NCBI GenBank assembly: GCA_017882165.1
Contig: JADGPZ010000013.1
Span: 1 to 35,926 of the forward strand
Direction: 5' to 3'
Source: Candidatus Kapaibacterium sp.
GTDB lineage: Bacteria > Bacteroidota > Ignavibacteria > Palsa-1295
Length of the DNA: 35,926 nucleotides
Part shown: positions 14,643-25,400 of the stretch, piece after piece
How the letters are laid out: each line of letters starts with the position of its first letter
Position numbering within the stretch: the first letter of the stretch is position 1
Position numbers and translations under genes: made by a program
The notes under the pieces: generated by a model
Seen by the model: only the letters and a program-made list of their open reading frames with translations
What the model was told of the DNA's origin: nothing
Database searches by the model: none

Positions 14643-17600
14643 ATGACGAACTTCATTGCATCTCATCGAAGAGTCTTTTTCATCCTGATACTCGCCGTGC
14701 TTTCCATCCTATCGCTTCCGATGCCGGGGAGGGCGCAACAACCTTGGGAATGGAACCGACTGAATGAGTCAATGTACGACTGGATACCAGACTGCTCAAA
14801 TGAGGATTCGCCGCCATTACCACCCGGAGTCCACACGCTACATCGGTATAGCAACGACAACGACGGCATTCCAACCGCTCACTTTTATCCGCCTGATACA
14901 CGAATTGGAGCAGAAGACCTCGGACACCTTGCACCGAATAGCGCCGCGATTTATGTCGGGAATACGGTGTTCGCACTTTTCGAAGACAAGCCAGGCGACG
15001 TCTTTCAGCCCATACCTACCGGCAATCTCCAGCACATCCCAAATTATTGCCGAATTCGGGTACGTGAAATTGATCCGGGTACCGGTTCTGCAGTTAGCAC
15101 TCAAACCCTTGACGCGCAGGAGGCCGAGTGTTCGTTACCTAAACTGTTTTCGATTGGGGGCGGCTTGCTGTGGGCCGTGTGGAAAGAGCATAACTCTTCT
15201 GGTGATCGAATCATGACATCGCGATATAATGGAGCCGATTGGAGCGCGCCTATATCGCCTTCAGGCACCACATACTACACTGACATTCGAGAGTACGATG
15301 CATGTATCGATGTTGCCGGTGATTTATCGGTCGTGATTCGAGTTCACGTCAGTCAGTACGAGGATCAAGTTTGGACACAAGGACTTACGAATGGAGCTCC
15401 ACCGGCGTATCTGTGGAACGCAACAGGCTACTTGCCGATGCACCAAGTCGGCGGTTATCCGCTGAAATCGGCGCGGCTGTTATACAATCCACTCATTCGA
15501 TGGAACGACCCGATGGGGCGATTCGAATATGCATGGGGTAGTCAAGACCGTGCCGGTCAGTTTGCGACAGATTCGACCGTCACTCAGTTGTTTCCTGACT
15601 CGCTAACAGTTCAAGCTATTGACTTAACACCCTCAGAGATTAATGCAGCAGGTGGCATATTTGCGAACGTTACACTCATTGACTTTCTGACGACCTCTGG
15701 AAGTGCCGATGATGATTGCCAGCACGCAGAGTTCTACATGGTTCCATGCAAAGGAGACCCGCTCTGGTATACAACCGACCCAGCTGCCGAATTTCTACTC
15801 TATCTTGACAAGAATGGAAACTTGAAACTAGCCGGCTTCACTATTGAAAATCCAGCCGTAGTATCATACGCAACCCTTCACACTGCAACAAGTGGGTGGA
15901 CCAACGAGGATGACCTCGTTAAGCCTTCTGGGCTTGTCCGGTATGATGTCTCGGCTTATCGACAAGATCCGATCGCTCTTTATGAAGGCAATTCGTATAC
16001 GCCTGATTTCGATACCTACGCATACCGGTTGAACGCCGATCTCGGATCGAGCATTTGGAGTACCAACTACACTGGCAGCTCTCCTGCAGACGTTAACGGT
16101 GAGTTGAATCAGATGCAGACTTGCTTTTCACAGGGCAATTTATATGCCCTCTTGCCAATGTGGGCCGATCTGGGCGGTTCAACTAACAAAAGCATCCTAT
16201 TCAGGATTGATGTCTCGACTGGGACATTCACCAAAGCAGCTCGAATTGATGGGCACATTCCTCTCGATCAAATACAATTCCCCCACGCAGACCATGCTTA
16301 TTTTGAACCCTCATTCTCCTTAGCAGCGTGCGATACATCGCTATCAATTATCGAGTTTACCTCCGCAAAATTTGTTACTGGTGATTATGCGGCTCAATAT
16401 ACGGGAAGAGGTCCATTCAACGGAGGGGCGCATCGTAAATTATACATCAGGAATCAGGAAACGGGCGAGCCACAGCGAGTACAGGTGCAGACTCCGTACG
16501 ATCAATACTGTTTTCAGCACTATTCCACGACAACGAGTACTCCATATGTCGCGGATTCCTTCGGCGCCATCCTTCAGCGGCCGATAATCCATCACGATCC
16601 TGCAACAGCCGTCTTCCACAGCCAGGAGGTGACGGTGTATGAAGAGATGTCAGATGCTGGCAATTCCAAGATCATGCTTGGAATTCGTGGCACCTCAACA
16701 CCTTACATGATCGCAAAATCTGTGAAAGGAGACACCTGCTATTTCCAGCCAAGAGTAGCCATCATTCATAACTCAAGTTCAGGCGATTTTGCCCTAATTA
16801 CCTATGTTGCCGAATTTGGTGGCGGCTCAGCGTTCGGATATAGCATGTTCAATTTGTCCTCGCTGTCCTGCGTGAGCGGACCTACATTCTATTTATCACA
16901 CACCTCGCACTATTATTATCGGAACTGGTCGGTTGTTTTTGATTCAGTGGATAACGAAGCCATCTGTGTCTTTGGTAGGGCCTATTTTACGAATTCAGAA
17001 ATCGATGCAATCGCTTTTGATTCGACTGGTTCAATGCTTTGGTATCCCGGCACGTTGAAAACCATTCAAGCAAATTACTCTGACGACTACATTGATGAAG
17101 TGCGTGCTGTATTCGATCCTAACGACACCAATAGAGGGGTCTTCGTGACCTGGCGCGAATCGCCCGATCTTGGTCTGTACGATTACAGTGGTTCGCTTCA
17201 GGAGATTGGAGATTCTGCAGTCATTGGACTTTCGCATATAAATTTCGCAAGTGGCGCGGTATGGACTCCTGGAACGATCCTTCTTGGAACTTCATGGTTT
17301 GGCCATCGTGGTGAACCAGTCGTTTGTGCGGGCCGCACGTGGGTGTATGTTGCCTGGGTCGAAAACTGGTCATGGTGGACGCCTTATCCGGTCATATTTG
17401 GATGCGGAGTCGACTCGGGTGGCAATCTTCTGTCAGGCTCATCCTGGGCAGGAACGCAAGTATCACAAGTATTTACGGGGCAGAGCAGTTCGACCTACCA
17501 AGCAACGCAGCCGGATTTAGTTGCGTATGCTGCATCGTCGATGATCCTTGCCTTCGAATGCGATGACGATCCCACATACGCGTCTCACACCAATCAGCGA

Positions 17601-18854
17601 TTCATCGCGCTCGAAAACATCTCGCCGCTGTCGAATACCGTCAATTCGGAGGCGAAAATGCTCTTCTCGCCAACTCTATCGATAACACCGACCGATGCTG
17701 AGAATTCGCTCTTCGGAGGATACTTACAACGCCATCCGAAGCTGACGGCATTCCTCGATTTGGATGAAGGGAGCAAGTACTTTCCGGCGCTGGCGTCAAT
17801 GGTGATGGTCGCGTACGAGGTCGAGCCATACTATCTCTCAAATAGCTACTCTCCATACACCGATATTTGGAGCATGGAGATGGCGCGACGGGTGACGCAT
17901 TTGAACGACCTCGGACTAAACGATGCGACCACCGGCCAGCCGGTTTGGGCGCAGAACAATATCGTGGCGCGGCTAATTGATCCGTCGTTGCCCACTCAGG
18001 TATCCGGTGGTCAGCCACTCTGTTTTGCGCAGTTCTCGCTCGCTCGAAATACGAACGCGCAGGATTTAGTCAGCCTCCATTACACGAAGGAACTTGGATT
18101 CACGGCCACTTTCCTCGATTATGTGAACACGGAGGACTTTAACGGTGTTGTGAAAAATGTTGACATCAACCCATTCATCATGTATTCGCCCGGCGCGACT
18201 TCTATTCCTTCGACGAATACTGGTGGCACATGGGCGCGAGGAACCGCTGCCAATACGCTCAACAACATTGTCTATAACACTTCGTGGGTTCCTCTGAAAG
18301 TCTATCCCGATGTGCGTTCTGACTCCATGCACTCATATCCGCATCACTATTGGAGCGTTCCAAATTCGATCACCCTACCGGCGCGGTCGGCTGAACCAAT
18401 TTATATATGGTACAACGCAAACCACGGACCATGCGATCTGCACCTGATGGTCTATGGAGATTTGGTCAGTCCTGGCCCATACATGGTTGGCCCCTTACAG
18501 TTCTGCTATTACGACACAGCACAGCAGATGATCGATAATAGCCCAGGGCCTGGGCTTAAGCAGTCGGGCGGCTCGAAACCAGTGGTGCAGAACGCGATTT
18601 CACTTTCGCTTTCAGCAAATCCATCGAACGGCGTAACGGATCTATTGCTGGGTGGACCAACTTCTATTATCGTTTCAATTCGAGTATTGAATTTACTCGG
18701 AGCGCCGGTAATGGAATTGCCGCCCGTGCAACTTTCCTCAAATGAAATGCGAGTACCTCTCGACTTCGTGAAACAACCACCCGGAAGCTACATCGTTGAG
18801 CTTTCGGGAAGTGATGGTTCGCGACTTAGCACGATCCTTACAATTGAAAAGTAA
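14643..18854 (+). CDS. very large T9SS-secreted protein 1, beta-propeller-like
   Basis: A 1403-residue exported protein counted from ATG 14643, which starts directly with a signal peptide (SHRRVFFILILAVLSILS, cleavage after GRAQ or nearby). An ATG at 14592 would add 17 residues before it and is less likely. The body has many short beta strands with Trp-rich blades (LLWAVWKEHN, VFVTWRESPD, YVAWVENWSW) typical of multi-blade propellers; no enzymatic motif is seen. The last ~90 residues form a type A sorting domain: SLSLSANPSNG, IRVLNLLGAPVMEL, GSYIVEL, ending LTIEK. The TAA stop is 4 bases before the next gene, so the two form a transcription unit. Probably a surface or released protein; ligand unknown. 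Confidence 0.8.
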   Translation: MTNFIASHRRVFFILILAVLSILSLPMPGRAQQPWEWNRLNESMYDWIPDCSNEDSPPLPPGVHTLHRYSNDNDGIPTAHFYPPDTRIGAEDLGHLAPNSAAIYVGNTVFALFEDKPGDVFQPIPTGNLQHIPNYCRIRVREIDPGTGSAVSTQTLDAQEAECSLPKLFSIGGGLLWAVWKEHNSSGDRIMTSRYNGADWSAPISPSGTTYYTDIREYDACIDVAGDLSVVIRVHVSQYEDQVWTQGLTNGAPPAYLWNATGYLPMHQVGGYPLKSARLLYNPLIRWNDPMGRFEYAWGSQDRAGQFATDSTVTQLFPDSLTVQAIDLTPSEINAAGGIFANVTLIDFLTTSGSADDDCQHAEFYMVPCKGDPLWYTTDPAAEFLLYLDKNGNLKLAGFTIENPAVVSYATLHTATSGWTNEDDLVKPSGLVRYDVSAYRQDPIALYEGNSYTPDFDTYAYRLNADLGSSIWSTNYTGSSPADVNGELNQMQTCFSQGNLYALLPMWADLGGSTNKSILFRIDVSTGTFTKAARIDGHIPLDQIQFPHADHAYFEPSFSLAACDTSLSIIEFTSAKFVTGDYAAQYTGRGPFNGGAHRKLYIRNQETGEPQRVQVQTPYDQYCFQHYSTTTSTPYVADSFGAILQRPIIHHDPATAVFHSQEVTVYEEMSDAGNSKIMLGIRGTSTPYMIAKSVKGDTCYFQPRVAIIHNSSSGDFALITYVAEFGGGSAFGYSMFNLSSLSCVSGPTFYLSHTSHYYYRNWSVVFDSVDNEAICVFGRAYFTNSEIDAIAFDSTGSMLWYPGTLKTIQANYSDDYIDEVRAVFDPNDTNRGVFVTWRESPDLGLYDYSGSLQEIGDSAVIGLSHINFASGAVWTPGTILLGTSWFGHRGEPVVCAGRTWVYVAWVENWSWWTPYPVIFGCGVDSGGNLLSGSSWAGTQVSQVFTGQSSSTYQATQPDLVAYAASSMILAFECDDDPTYASHTNQRFIALENISPLSNTVNSEAKMLFSPTLSITPTDAENSLFGGYLQRHPKLTAFLDLDEGSKYFPALASMVMVAYEVEPYYLSNSYSPYTDIWSMEMARRVTHLNDLGLNDATTGQPVWAQNNIVARLIDPSLPTQVSGGQPLCFAQFSLARNTNAQDLVSLHYTKELGFTATFLDYVNTEDFNGVVKNVDINPFIMYSPGATSIPSTNTGGTWARGTAANTLNNIVYNTSWVPLKVYPDVRSDSMHSYPHHYWSVPNSITLPARSAEPIYIWYNANHGPCDLHLMVYGDLVSPGPYMVGPLQFCYYDTAQQMIDNSPGPGLKQSGGSKPVVQNAISLSLSANPSNGVTDLLLGGPTSIIVSIRVLNLLGAPVMELPPVQLSSNEMRVPLDFVKQPPGSYIVELSGSDGSRLSTILTIEK

Positions 18855-18858
18855 AACC

Positions 18859-21800
18859 ATGTCGCACTGTCTGTCTTATCGATGTTTACACCCTGCCGCC
18901 GATCTTCGGCGGCGGGGGGGGCTTCTCGTAATCATTTTAATTGCATGGTGTAGCCCCGCACGACCCCAACACTGGCAGAATGTAGGCTCTTTTTCAGAAT
19001 GGATCGCCCCGTATTTTGTGAATCAAGATTACGGGTTCGTTTATACCTGCGGCACACCAATTTATTCCACTCCTTTCGGTACTCCTCAGGACAAGACCGC
19101 TCTTTATCGAACAACTGACGCTGGTTCTACATGGCAAAAGATGAATCTCGGACGCTTAGAGAGGTGGCCTGGTTTCATTGTTCAGCTCCTATTCACAACG
19201 CCTAATCATGGCTATTTGATGGCAGACGCTCCACCCTTATATAAGGGAGTCTTTGTAACCAATGATAGCGGCATGAACTGGACTCAGATTGACACGAGTT
19301 ATTTTTACTGTATGTACGCCGTCGATTCGGATCTTTTCTTCACCACTTCACTGATCGAGTTATCGACGGATACCGATAAGACGCGCTCCGTCGTCAACTC
19401 AAATTCGCATCGAATAATAGGCGGCAATTCCGAGGACTTAGTCATCGGCAATAGCAAAGGATATGTAAGTCGCAGTTTCGATCGTGGAACAACATGGCGT
19501 TCGTTGCGGGTCAATTCCCAGGCAGATTTTGATGCATTTTGGGATTACGTGATGCCTCATACGAATTTCATTACACTTGCAGCTGAAAATGGCCCTGGTC
19601 GTGGTTCCGAAATATGGACTTCGGCAGACGGAGGAGCCACATGGCTGTTGAAGCAAAGCTTTGCGGAGTCTGGAAGTATCGGACACGTAGCCGGCGATGG
19701 ATGTGTAATTTATGTGCAAAGAGCGGAGGATATTTCCGGTCAATTAGGTATCCTGCGATCAACGGATTTTGGGCAGACGTGGATTAATATTGGGGGTCCT
19801 TCAGACGATTTCGATTGCAGAAGAATTTCCGTGATTGGTCACGGCGCTGTCGTCTATGCGGCGAACAACTTTAACAACGCAGGAACGCATACGCTTTATA
19901 AGACAACCGACGGTGGGAATGGTGACCTCAGCCCCGTCGTGCATATCGTTGTGCAAACAGCGCATACGCTTGCGGCAGGCTCAGAGCATGATACGCTCGT
20001 TACAAAGCTCTGCGATTCGACTTCGCTCTCGCTGTGGCTTCAATTCACTGCCGACAAGTGCGACTATGGCGGCCTGACCAACGTGACGATCGATGGTCTG
20101 GATTCGAGCACGGCAAGCTACTCGATAAGAAAGACGAAATTTCCGTGGAGCCAGTTGACAGCGGACACGGCATGGATTTCCATTATTCCGAAGAAGCCAG
20201 GCACGTATCCACTCACAATCCACGAGCATTACACCGACGATGATTTCTTAGGTGGCGACACTACATTCAAGATAACGCTCATTATCAACGACAATCCCGG
20301 CGTGCTGGACTTGGCCGCGAAGCCAATGTATGATTTCGGGGTGCAGTCGCTGTGCAAGCCGCATGTTATAACGGATTCGTTCAGCGTGAGCGGGCATGGG
20401 TGCGAGGCGGTCAATGTGGATTCGATTGTGTTTCTGCCGGTGAGTGGCACCGGCTTCACATTCAAGAAGGTCAAGAGCTTCATTGCCAGCGACACACAGC
20501 ACCAGTTCCGTATCTCGTTCAAGCCCGCACTAGCTGAATCGGATAGTGGCGTGATCGTGATCTATTCGTTCGATGGCACGTCGCACCACACGGACACAAT
20601 TCTTGCTCGCGGCTCCGCAGTTGCGGACGCGCGCTCGTTCGTAATCTCCTCGGACACGCTGACGACCCGGATGTGCGATTCAGTCGGGGGGACAGTAACA
20701 CTTCAGAATCCGACGTGCAACCAGATGGAGCTTGACTCGATCTCGTTGCCGCCAGGCCTCACCCTGCTCAGCAAGCTTCCGGCCATGCTCGACACGAGTT
20801 CGACAACCACGCTCAGCATTCGTCTGGGTCCAGGCACAGGGCTTGCGCCTCTACATTTGGGCGATACAGCGCTTGCAATCAGGCTGCATGTTGTTGGCAC
20901 ATCGTCATTCGATACGACGGTCATGCTACACGTCCACATCTCCCGCGGGATACCGGCAATGACTCTGTTAACGAACAGCCTGAATTTTGACAGCGTCTCA
21001 ACATGTTCCTCGAAGAGGTTGGCGGTTTTGATCCAAAGCACCGGATGCGACACGCTCCACTGTAACAGCACAATTTCCAAATCTGCATTCCTTTTGGAGA
21101 GACCTTTTTCGTCTGCATTGCCAGTTGGCTCGACAGACACAGTCTGGATCACATTTGCCTCGCAAACTCCTGGGCTCTTTTTTGACACACTCACCATTAC
21201 GACCAATGTTGGCAAGGCACTCGTGCCTTTGCAGGCATACGCAATGGCGGATGTTGCAGCATTGACGGGTGGATCGCTTGCACTGCCACAAGTCTTTGCT
21301 TCGTGCGGCGGCGACACTGGCCGGATCGATCTTCCAAATCTCTCCTGCAAAAGCATCGTGATCGACTCGGTTGCCGGTATTTGCACGCCATTTCAGGTCC
21401 TCTCAGGGATCGGCGATACTATTCTCAGTTCGGGAAGCGGTCGACTGATCGTTAGCTATATCCCGCAAAATGCCGGATCGGACGATTGCACCGTGCGCGT
21501 CTATTATCATGGCTTGGATGGCATCCCCCATGACACAACATTCGCACTTTCAGCGAGCGCAATCGCGCCGCCACGCTTAAATGTACATCTGGTACAAGCA
21601 GGTCTCTCGGCTTCCAATCAAGGGCACGTGACGATCCCTATTCGTGTGAACGCTTCAAGTGGGATCGCCGGGCCTGAAACAATTGCGTTCCGGCTGAATA
21701 TGCGAACAGACTTGCTTACGTCGCTTTCAGTGACATCACCCATAGTTGGAGCGTACGCCACGACCACCCAATCAGACTATTCTGGTGTCAGTATTTCCAT

Positions 21801-22269
21801 CGCTTTGCCTTCGGGATTTGCCATTCTGGCTGATACGGTTATTGCAACGGTCGATTGCAAGGCTTTTGTCACCGACACGATGCAGACGACAATCACGCTG
21901 ACACAACCATCAATCACCTCTCGGGAACAATGTGTTTCATTGGACAGCGTGAGTCCTGCGATTACTTTTGATCTCAATCCATCATGTGGAGACTCATTGC
22001 TAACATTCTATATCGGCCATCGGTCATTCGCAATCGAGAACATCCGCCCGAATCCAGCGCGGGATGAGATCGAGGTGAAGGTAAGTGCTCCCGACAACAT
22101 CCAGGCAGAACTCTACGATGTATTGGGAAATGCGACGAGCCCACCGCTGAGTACTCTAAACGGAACTGCATTCTCCATCAATGTTTCGAATCTCCGGAAT
22201 GGAGTTTACTATCTGCGATTGAAACAAGACGGGTATTCACAAAGCAGGCGCGTGGTCATCAATCGGTGA
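18859..22269 (+). CDS. T9SS-secreted protein 2: Asp-box repeats plus Ig-like modules
   Basis: An 1136-residue protein with start at ATG 18859, four bases after the previous stop, giving signal peptide GLLVIILIAWCSPARPQ. The N-terminal ~370 residues form a BNR/sortilin-type propeller with Asp boxes YRTTDAGSTW (about 83-92), VTNDSGMNW, RSFDRGTTW, SADGGATW and RSTDFGQTW. The next ~600 residues are serial beta-sandwich modules with periodic cysteines and TFKI or LSIRL strands, like choice-of-anchor/HYDIN domains. The C-terminus is a sorting domain (IENIRPNPARDEIEVKV, ELYDVLGNA, GVYYLRL, RRVVINR). A G8 tract (18914-18921) lies inside the signal-peptide codons. It is probably a surface adhesin or hydrolase accessory; no catalytic residues are recognised. 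Confidence 0.84.
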   Translation: MSHCLSYRCLHPAADLRRRGGLLVIILIAWCSPARPQHWQNVGSFSEWIAPYFVNQDYGFVYTCGTPIYSTPFGTPQDKTALYRTTDAGSTWQKMNLGRLERWPGFIVQLLFTTPNHGYLMADAPPLYKGVFVTNDSGMNWTQIDTSYFYCMYAVDSDLFFTTSLIELSTDTDKTRSVVNSNSHRIIGGNSEDLVIGNSKGYVSRSFDRGTTWRSLRVNSQADFDAFWDYVMPHTNFITLAAENGPGRGSEIWTSADGGATWLLKQSFAESGSIGHVAGDGCVIYVQRAEDISGQLGILRSTDFGQTWINIGGPSDDFDCRRISVIGHGAVVYAANNFNNAGTHTLYKTTDGGNGDLSPVVHIVVQTAHTLAAGSEHDTLVTKLCDSTSLSLWLQFTADKCDYGGLTNVTIDGLDSSTASYSIRKTKFPWSQLTADTAWISIIPKKPGTYPLTIHEHYTDDDFLGGDTTFKITLIINDNPGVLDLAAKPMYDFGVQSLCKPHVITDSFSVSGHGCEAVNVDSIVFLPVSGTGFTFKKVKSFIASDTQHQFRISFKPALAESDSGVIVIYSFDGTSHHTDTILARGSAVADARSFVISSDTLTTRMCDSVGGTVTLQNPTCNQMELDSISLPPGLTLLSKLPAMLDTSSTTTLSIRLGPGTGLAPLHLGDTALAIRLHVVGTSSFDTTVMLHVHISRGIPAMTLLTNSLNFDSVSTCSSKRLAVLIQSTGCDTLHCNSTISKSAFLLERPFSSALPVGSTDTVWITFASQTPGLFFDTLTITTNVGKALVPLQAYAMADVAALTGGSLALPQVFASCGGDTGRIDLPNLSCKSIVIDSVAGICTPFQVLSGIGDTILSSGSGRLIVSYIPQNAGSDDCTVRVYYHGLDGIPHDTTFALSASAIAPPRLNVHLVQAGLSASNQGHVTIPIRVNASSGIAGPETIAFRLNMRTDLLTSLSVTSPIVGAYATTTQSDYSGVSISIALPSGFAILADTVIATVDCKAFVTDTMQTTITLTQPSITSREQCVSLDSVSPAITFDLNPSCGDSLLTFYIGHRSFAIENIRPNPARDEIEVKVSAPDNIQAELYDVLGNATSPPLSTLNGTAFSINVSNLRNGVYYLRLKQDGYSQSRRVVINR
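18914..18921. repeat. poly-G tract (G8) in the signal peptide of secreted protein 2
   Basis: Eight G bases cover codons 19-21, just before the hydrophobic core of the signal peptide. Gain or loss of one G would frameshift the gene at its start and switch off production. Confidence 0.85.
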
Positions 22270-22321
22270 GAACTGCGTGCCCGGAACGAGGCTCGCTTAA
22301 GGAATACCTGCAATTCTCCTG

Positions 22322-22388
22322 TAGAACAACTAGAGAAAGACGGCAAGAAGAAGATGACTCTTCTCTTGAGGTGTTCTTGTTTTTTCTT
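22322..22388 (+). terminator. weak terminator candidate after secreted protein 2
   Basis: AGAACA...GAGAA pairs imperfectly with TTCTC...TGTTCT and is followed by GTTTTTTCTT. The stem has mismatches. It would separate the first T9SS gene pair from the second. Confidence 0.38.
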
Positions 22389-22406
22389 AGTCAGTCCGCC
22401 ACCAGC

Positions 22407-22432
22407 CGTCCAAGTTCTAATCAACTTGGACG
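22407..22432. other. 10-bp hairpin between the two T9SS gene pairs
   Basis: CGTCCAAGTT pairs exactly with AACTTGGACG around the loop CTAATC. No T-run follows, so it is more likely a leader element of the downstream gene, which starts 68 bases later, or an mRNA-stabilising structure. Confidence 0.55.
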
Positions 22433-22499
22433 ACTCTCGACGGTCTCTCCGCTCGCATGACCCAGCGTCCTCTGTGAGTTGTCGTTTAGGTCTTAACTG

Positions 22500-25400
22500 A
22501 TGGTAAATATGAAACAGATTTCAAAAGCCGTGTTTGCGTTACTTCTGGGTCTCTCGTCGATCCTCGTTCGTTCGAGGGTTAACGCACAAGTCAACTCTGA
22601 TGCGTTCTCACCAAGTGTGACGAGTTTCAAAGGCACGGATGGCCATAGTTATGTTGTCACAGCCTATGCCTACTCGTCGAATGGAGGCGGATCGCGAATG
22701 GTCGGAATTCAACGTTCAACTGATGCCGGACAAAGCTGGATGACATATAACAACAGCCCATTCACCTTTAACCCGCCGATTGGCGGAAGCACGGCTGATA
22801 ATATCGATGATCCCCAGGTCCTCTCAATCGGAGGGGACAATCTCATTCTCGTCGTCCGGGCCTGGAAGCACTATGGCAGTACGGATTACGGAGCTACATG
22901 GGGCGATATGAGCTACACTATCCCGACTACCTGCGGCATCTTCCTGGCGCTCTCGACGAATGACGGGGCAAACTGGGGCTACTACAACAACGGCACTTGG
23001 ACCGAGGGGAAGTGGATGACGATCGGAACAAGTGCTTCGGATGGTTCGATCAATACTGTGGAGTATCCCAGGATAGCTTACCGCAAAGGCTTCAACGACA
23101 ATGGGTACATCGTCTGGGAAAAAAAGAGTTGGGTTTCGGAAGCCTCGGTGACCCTCACAAACCTGGGAGGACAAGCAGGTTCGGACGGTAAGTCCTCGCA
23201 CACTGCGGCATTCACGAACGCCCCGGGACTCTGGACATCATCCTCATCCGTGTCTGTTGCGTGCTTCAATGTAGCGGGTACGGACGCTCCCGTGGGTTGG
23301 GTGAGGAAGGACGGTAGCGGTACTGTCATAACCAAGCCGTTCGCGAACAGTGGCTCGCTTGCCAACAACCACTTCTCGCCGGGACCGGAATCTCCCTCGG
23401 TTGCGATCGCACCGGACGGAGAGATTTGGATCGCATTTCAGCGAATCTGCTATGCCGGATATGATGAGTATTATGATCAAAACCAAACTGGCTTCTGGAC
23501 ACCAGATCCGAACGGTGCTGGAGTAATGAGCTGGTTCGTGAATGGCAGGTCTCAGCCGGATGCTTTCATTTATGTGACCGAAGGCACTTTCGACCCTGCG
23601 GCTGGATTCACCTTCGAGACGGAGCAACAACTTTACCGCGATGAAATTGTTGGATACTACAACTGCTCGCGAGGATATTTATATGATAAGGACGCAACCA
23701 GCTCACACAATGCGATGTGGGATGGCGCGATTACCGGCGGGCCTTCAATACAGGTTGCATGTTTGGATCCGAGAGAGTGCTGCCCAATGTACTCGGTTGG
23801 TTTGGTTGACGTTTTTACAACCGGCGGAGTTCAAGGCCAAGTTATTGATACTCTCGTGGCCGATCCACGATCTTGGTTGATGTTCTTCCACGCAGATGTA
23901 TGTCAGAATGGGAAGGCGGCGGATTTTGCGAGTGCTGCCATAAATAACATCAAGCTGCAAACGAGCGGTCACCTACCTGATTATGGAAATACGCAAAGCA
24001 GCGATTGCCCGTCTGGTTGCATCGCAGAAGCAGATTGGCGTGTCGAACCGGATGGGAGTCACGCGCAAGACGGCGTAACAGGGCTGCTTAACTTTCGATT
24101 CTTCCCAACGCTCAAGTACGTTGAATTCTCGGACGGCTTCGATAATCTTTATCCGGAACAGCCGCAGGGACGGAACGAGTCATTCTTTTTGCTGGCGTGG
24201 ATGAGCGCGGGGCAATACCTATCTCCTCATGGATCGAACAGCTTGGATAGTATTATCTGTCGTGTGGCGGTTTCGTTTGATAACCAGTCCTTCACGCTCA
24301 CAAATTCTTCGGGTAAACACTATGAGATTCAGGACGCGGAAAATTACATCACGGGTTCGTATAGTGCAGTACATTGGGGGACGAAGCTCGATGTGTGCGC
24401 TGATGGAGGCGATCTTAAGATTCATGCTGTATGGCATTCCGCAGTAGATCAGAACACCACAAAGATAGGGTTACTTAAGGCAGAGAGGGGAGGAGTCATT
24501 CTCGTCCGGCCACAAGTCAACAACTTCGAGCCGATGGACCAGCAGAAGGCATTCCCAAATACACCATGGTTCGCGACGATGAATAGCGTGAATTACAACC
24601 CCCTCGTCGATTTTGAGATGCAAACCATGCCCAGCCTTCCGACGAGCGGGAGCATAACGTACGCTTCTTCGCTCGGACTCGCATCACTTCAGACGTCGCC
24701 CTCCCCTCCGACCGCGTTCACCTCGCCAGGAATCTACGATATTCCCTATCATCAAACGCCGATCGATTATGACATCGGCGATCTTGGGACAAGTAACCAA
24801 AGAAGACTGATCATGACCGGAAATACCGTGCATTGCTTCGGGTATCAATCAGCCGCCAACGGTTCGGTATGGCATAGCCATCGCATAACAAAGCCCGATG
24901 GGAGTATGACAGACTGGAGTCAGCCAGAATGCTTGACTGCGTCGGCTACGGTGTCAAACTGGAAACACGGAACACCTGCTTCTGCCGTATATATGCGAGG
25001 CGGAAACTCAAAGCAGAAGGCCTTTGCTGTCGTTTGGCGAGCCTTGACTGACAAGAACAATCCTGCTTTCGTCTTTTATACGAAGGAGATGGACGGATGC
25101 GATTCTCGCAGTGGCGGGGCATTGTTCAGGATCATTGCTCCCTTACCAACGGCAGCGTTTAAGAGTTGCACACCAGCAATCGCCCCGCTGACGGTCCCAG
25201 TAACTCCTGGGAAAAATGAGCGTTATTTGCTTGGGTGGGTAATTACCTACCCGTCGAATGGGATTCTCTATCACATAACCTTTCTAAGAGGCGATCAAAA
25301 AACTTCGGGAGTGCAAGCTCTTACTAATGACCAATGGGGGCAACGGTATTCACAGTTTACGTTAGCCAAGAATCAATCCGATGGAAACCTAATGGTCGTC

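Noticed and set aside
20703-21386. A 227-codon antisense frame within secreted protein 2
   Set aside because: Compositional shadow of the Ser/Thr-rich plus-strand gene; no motif.
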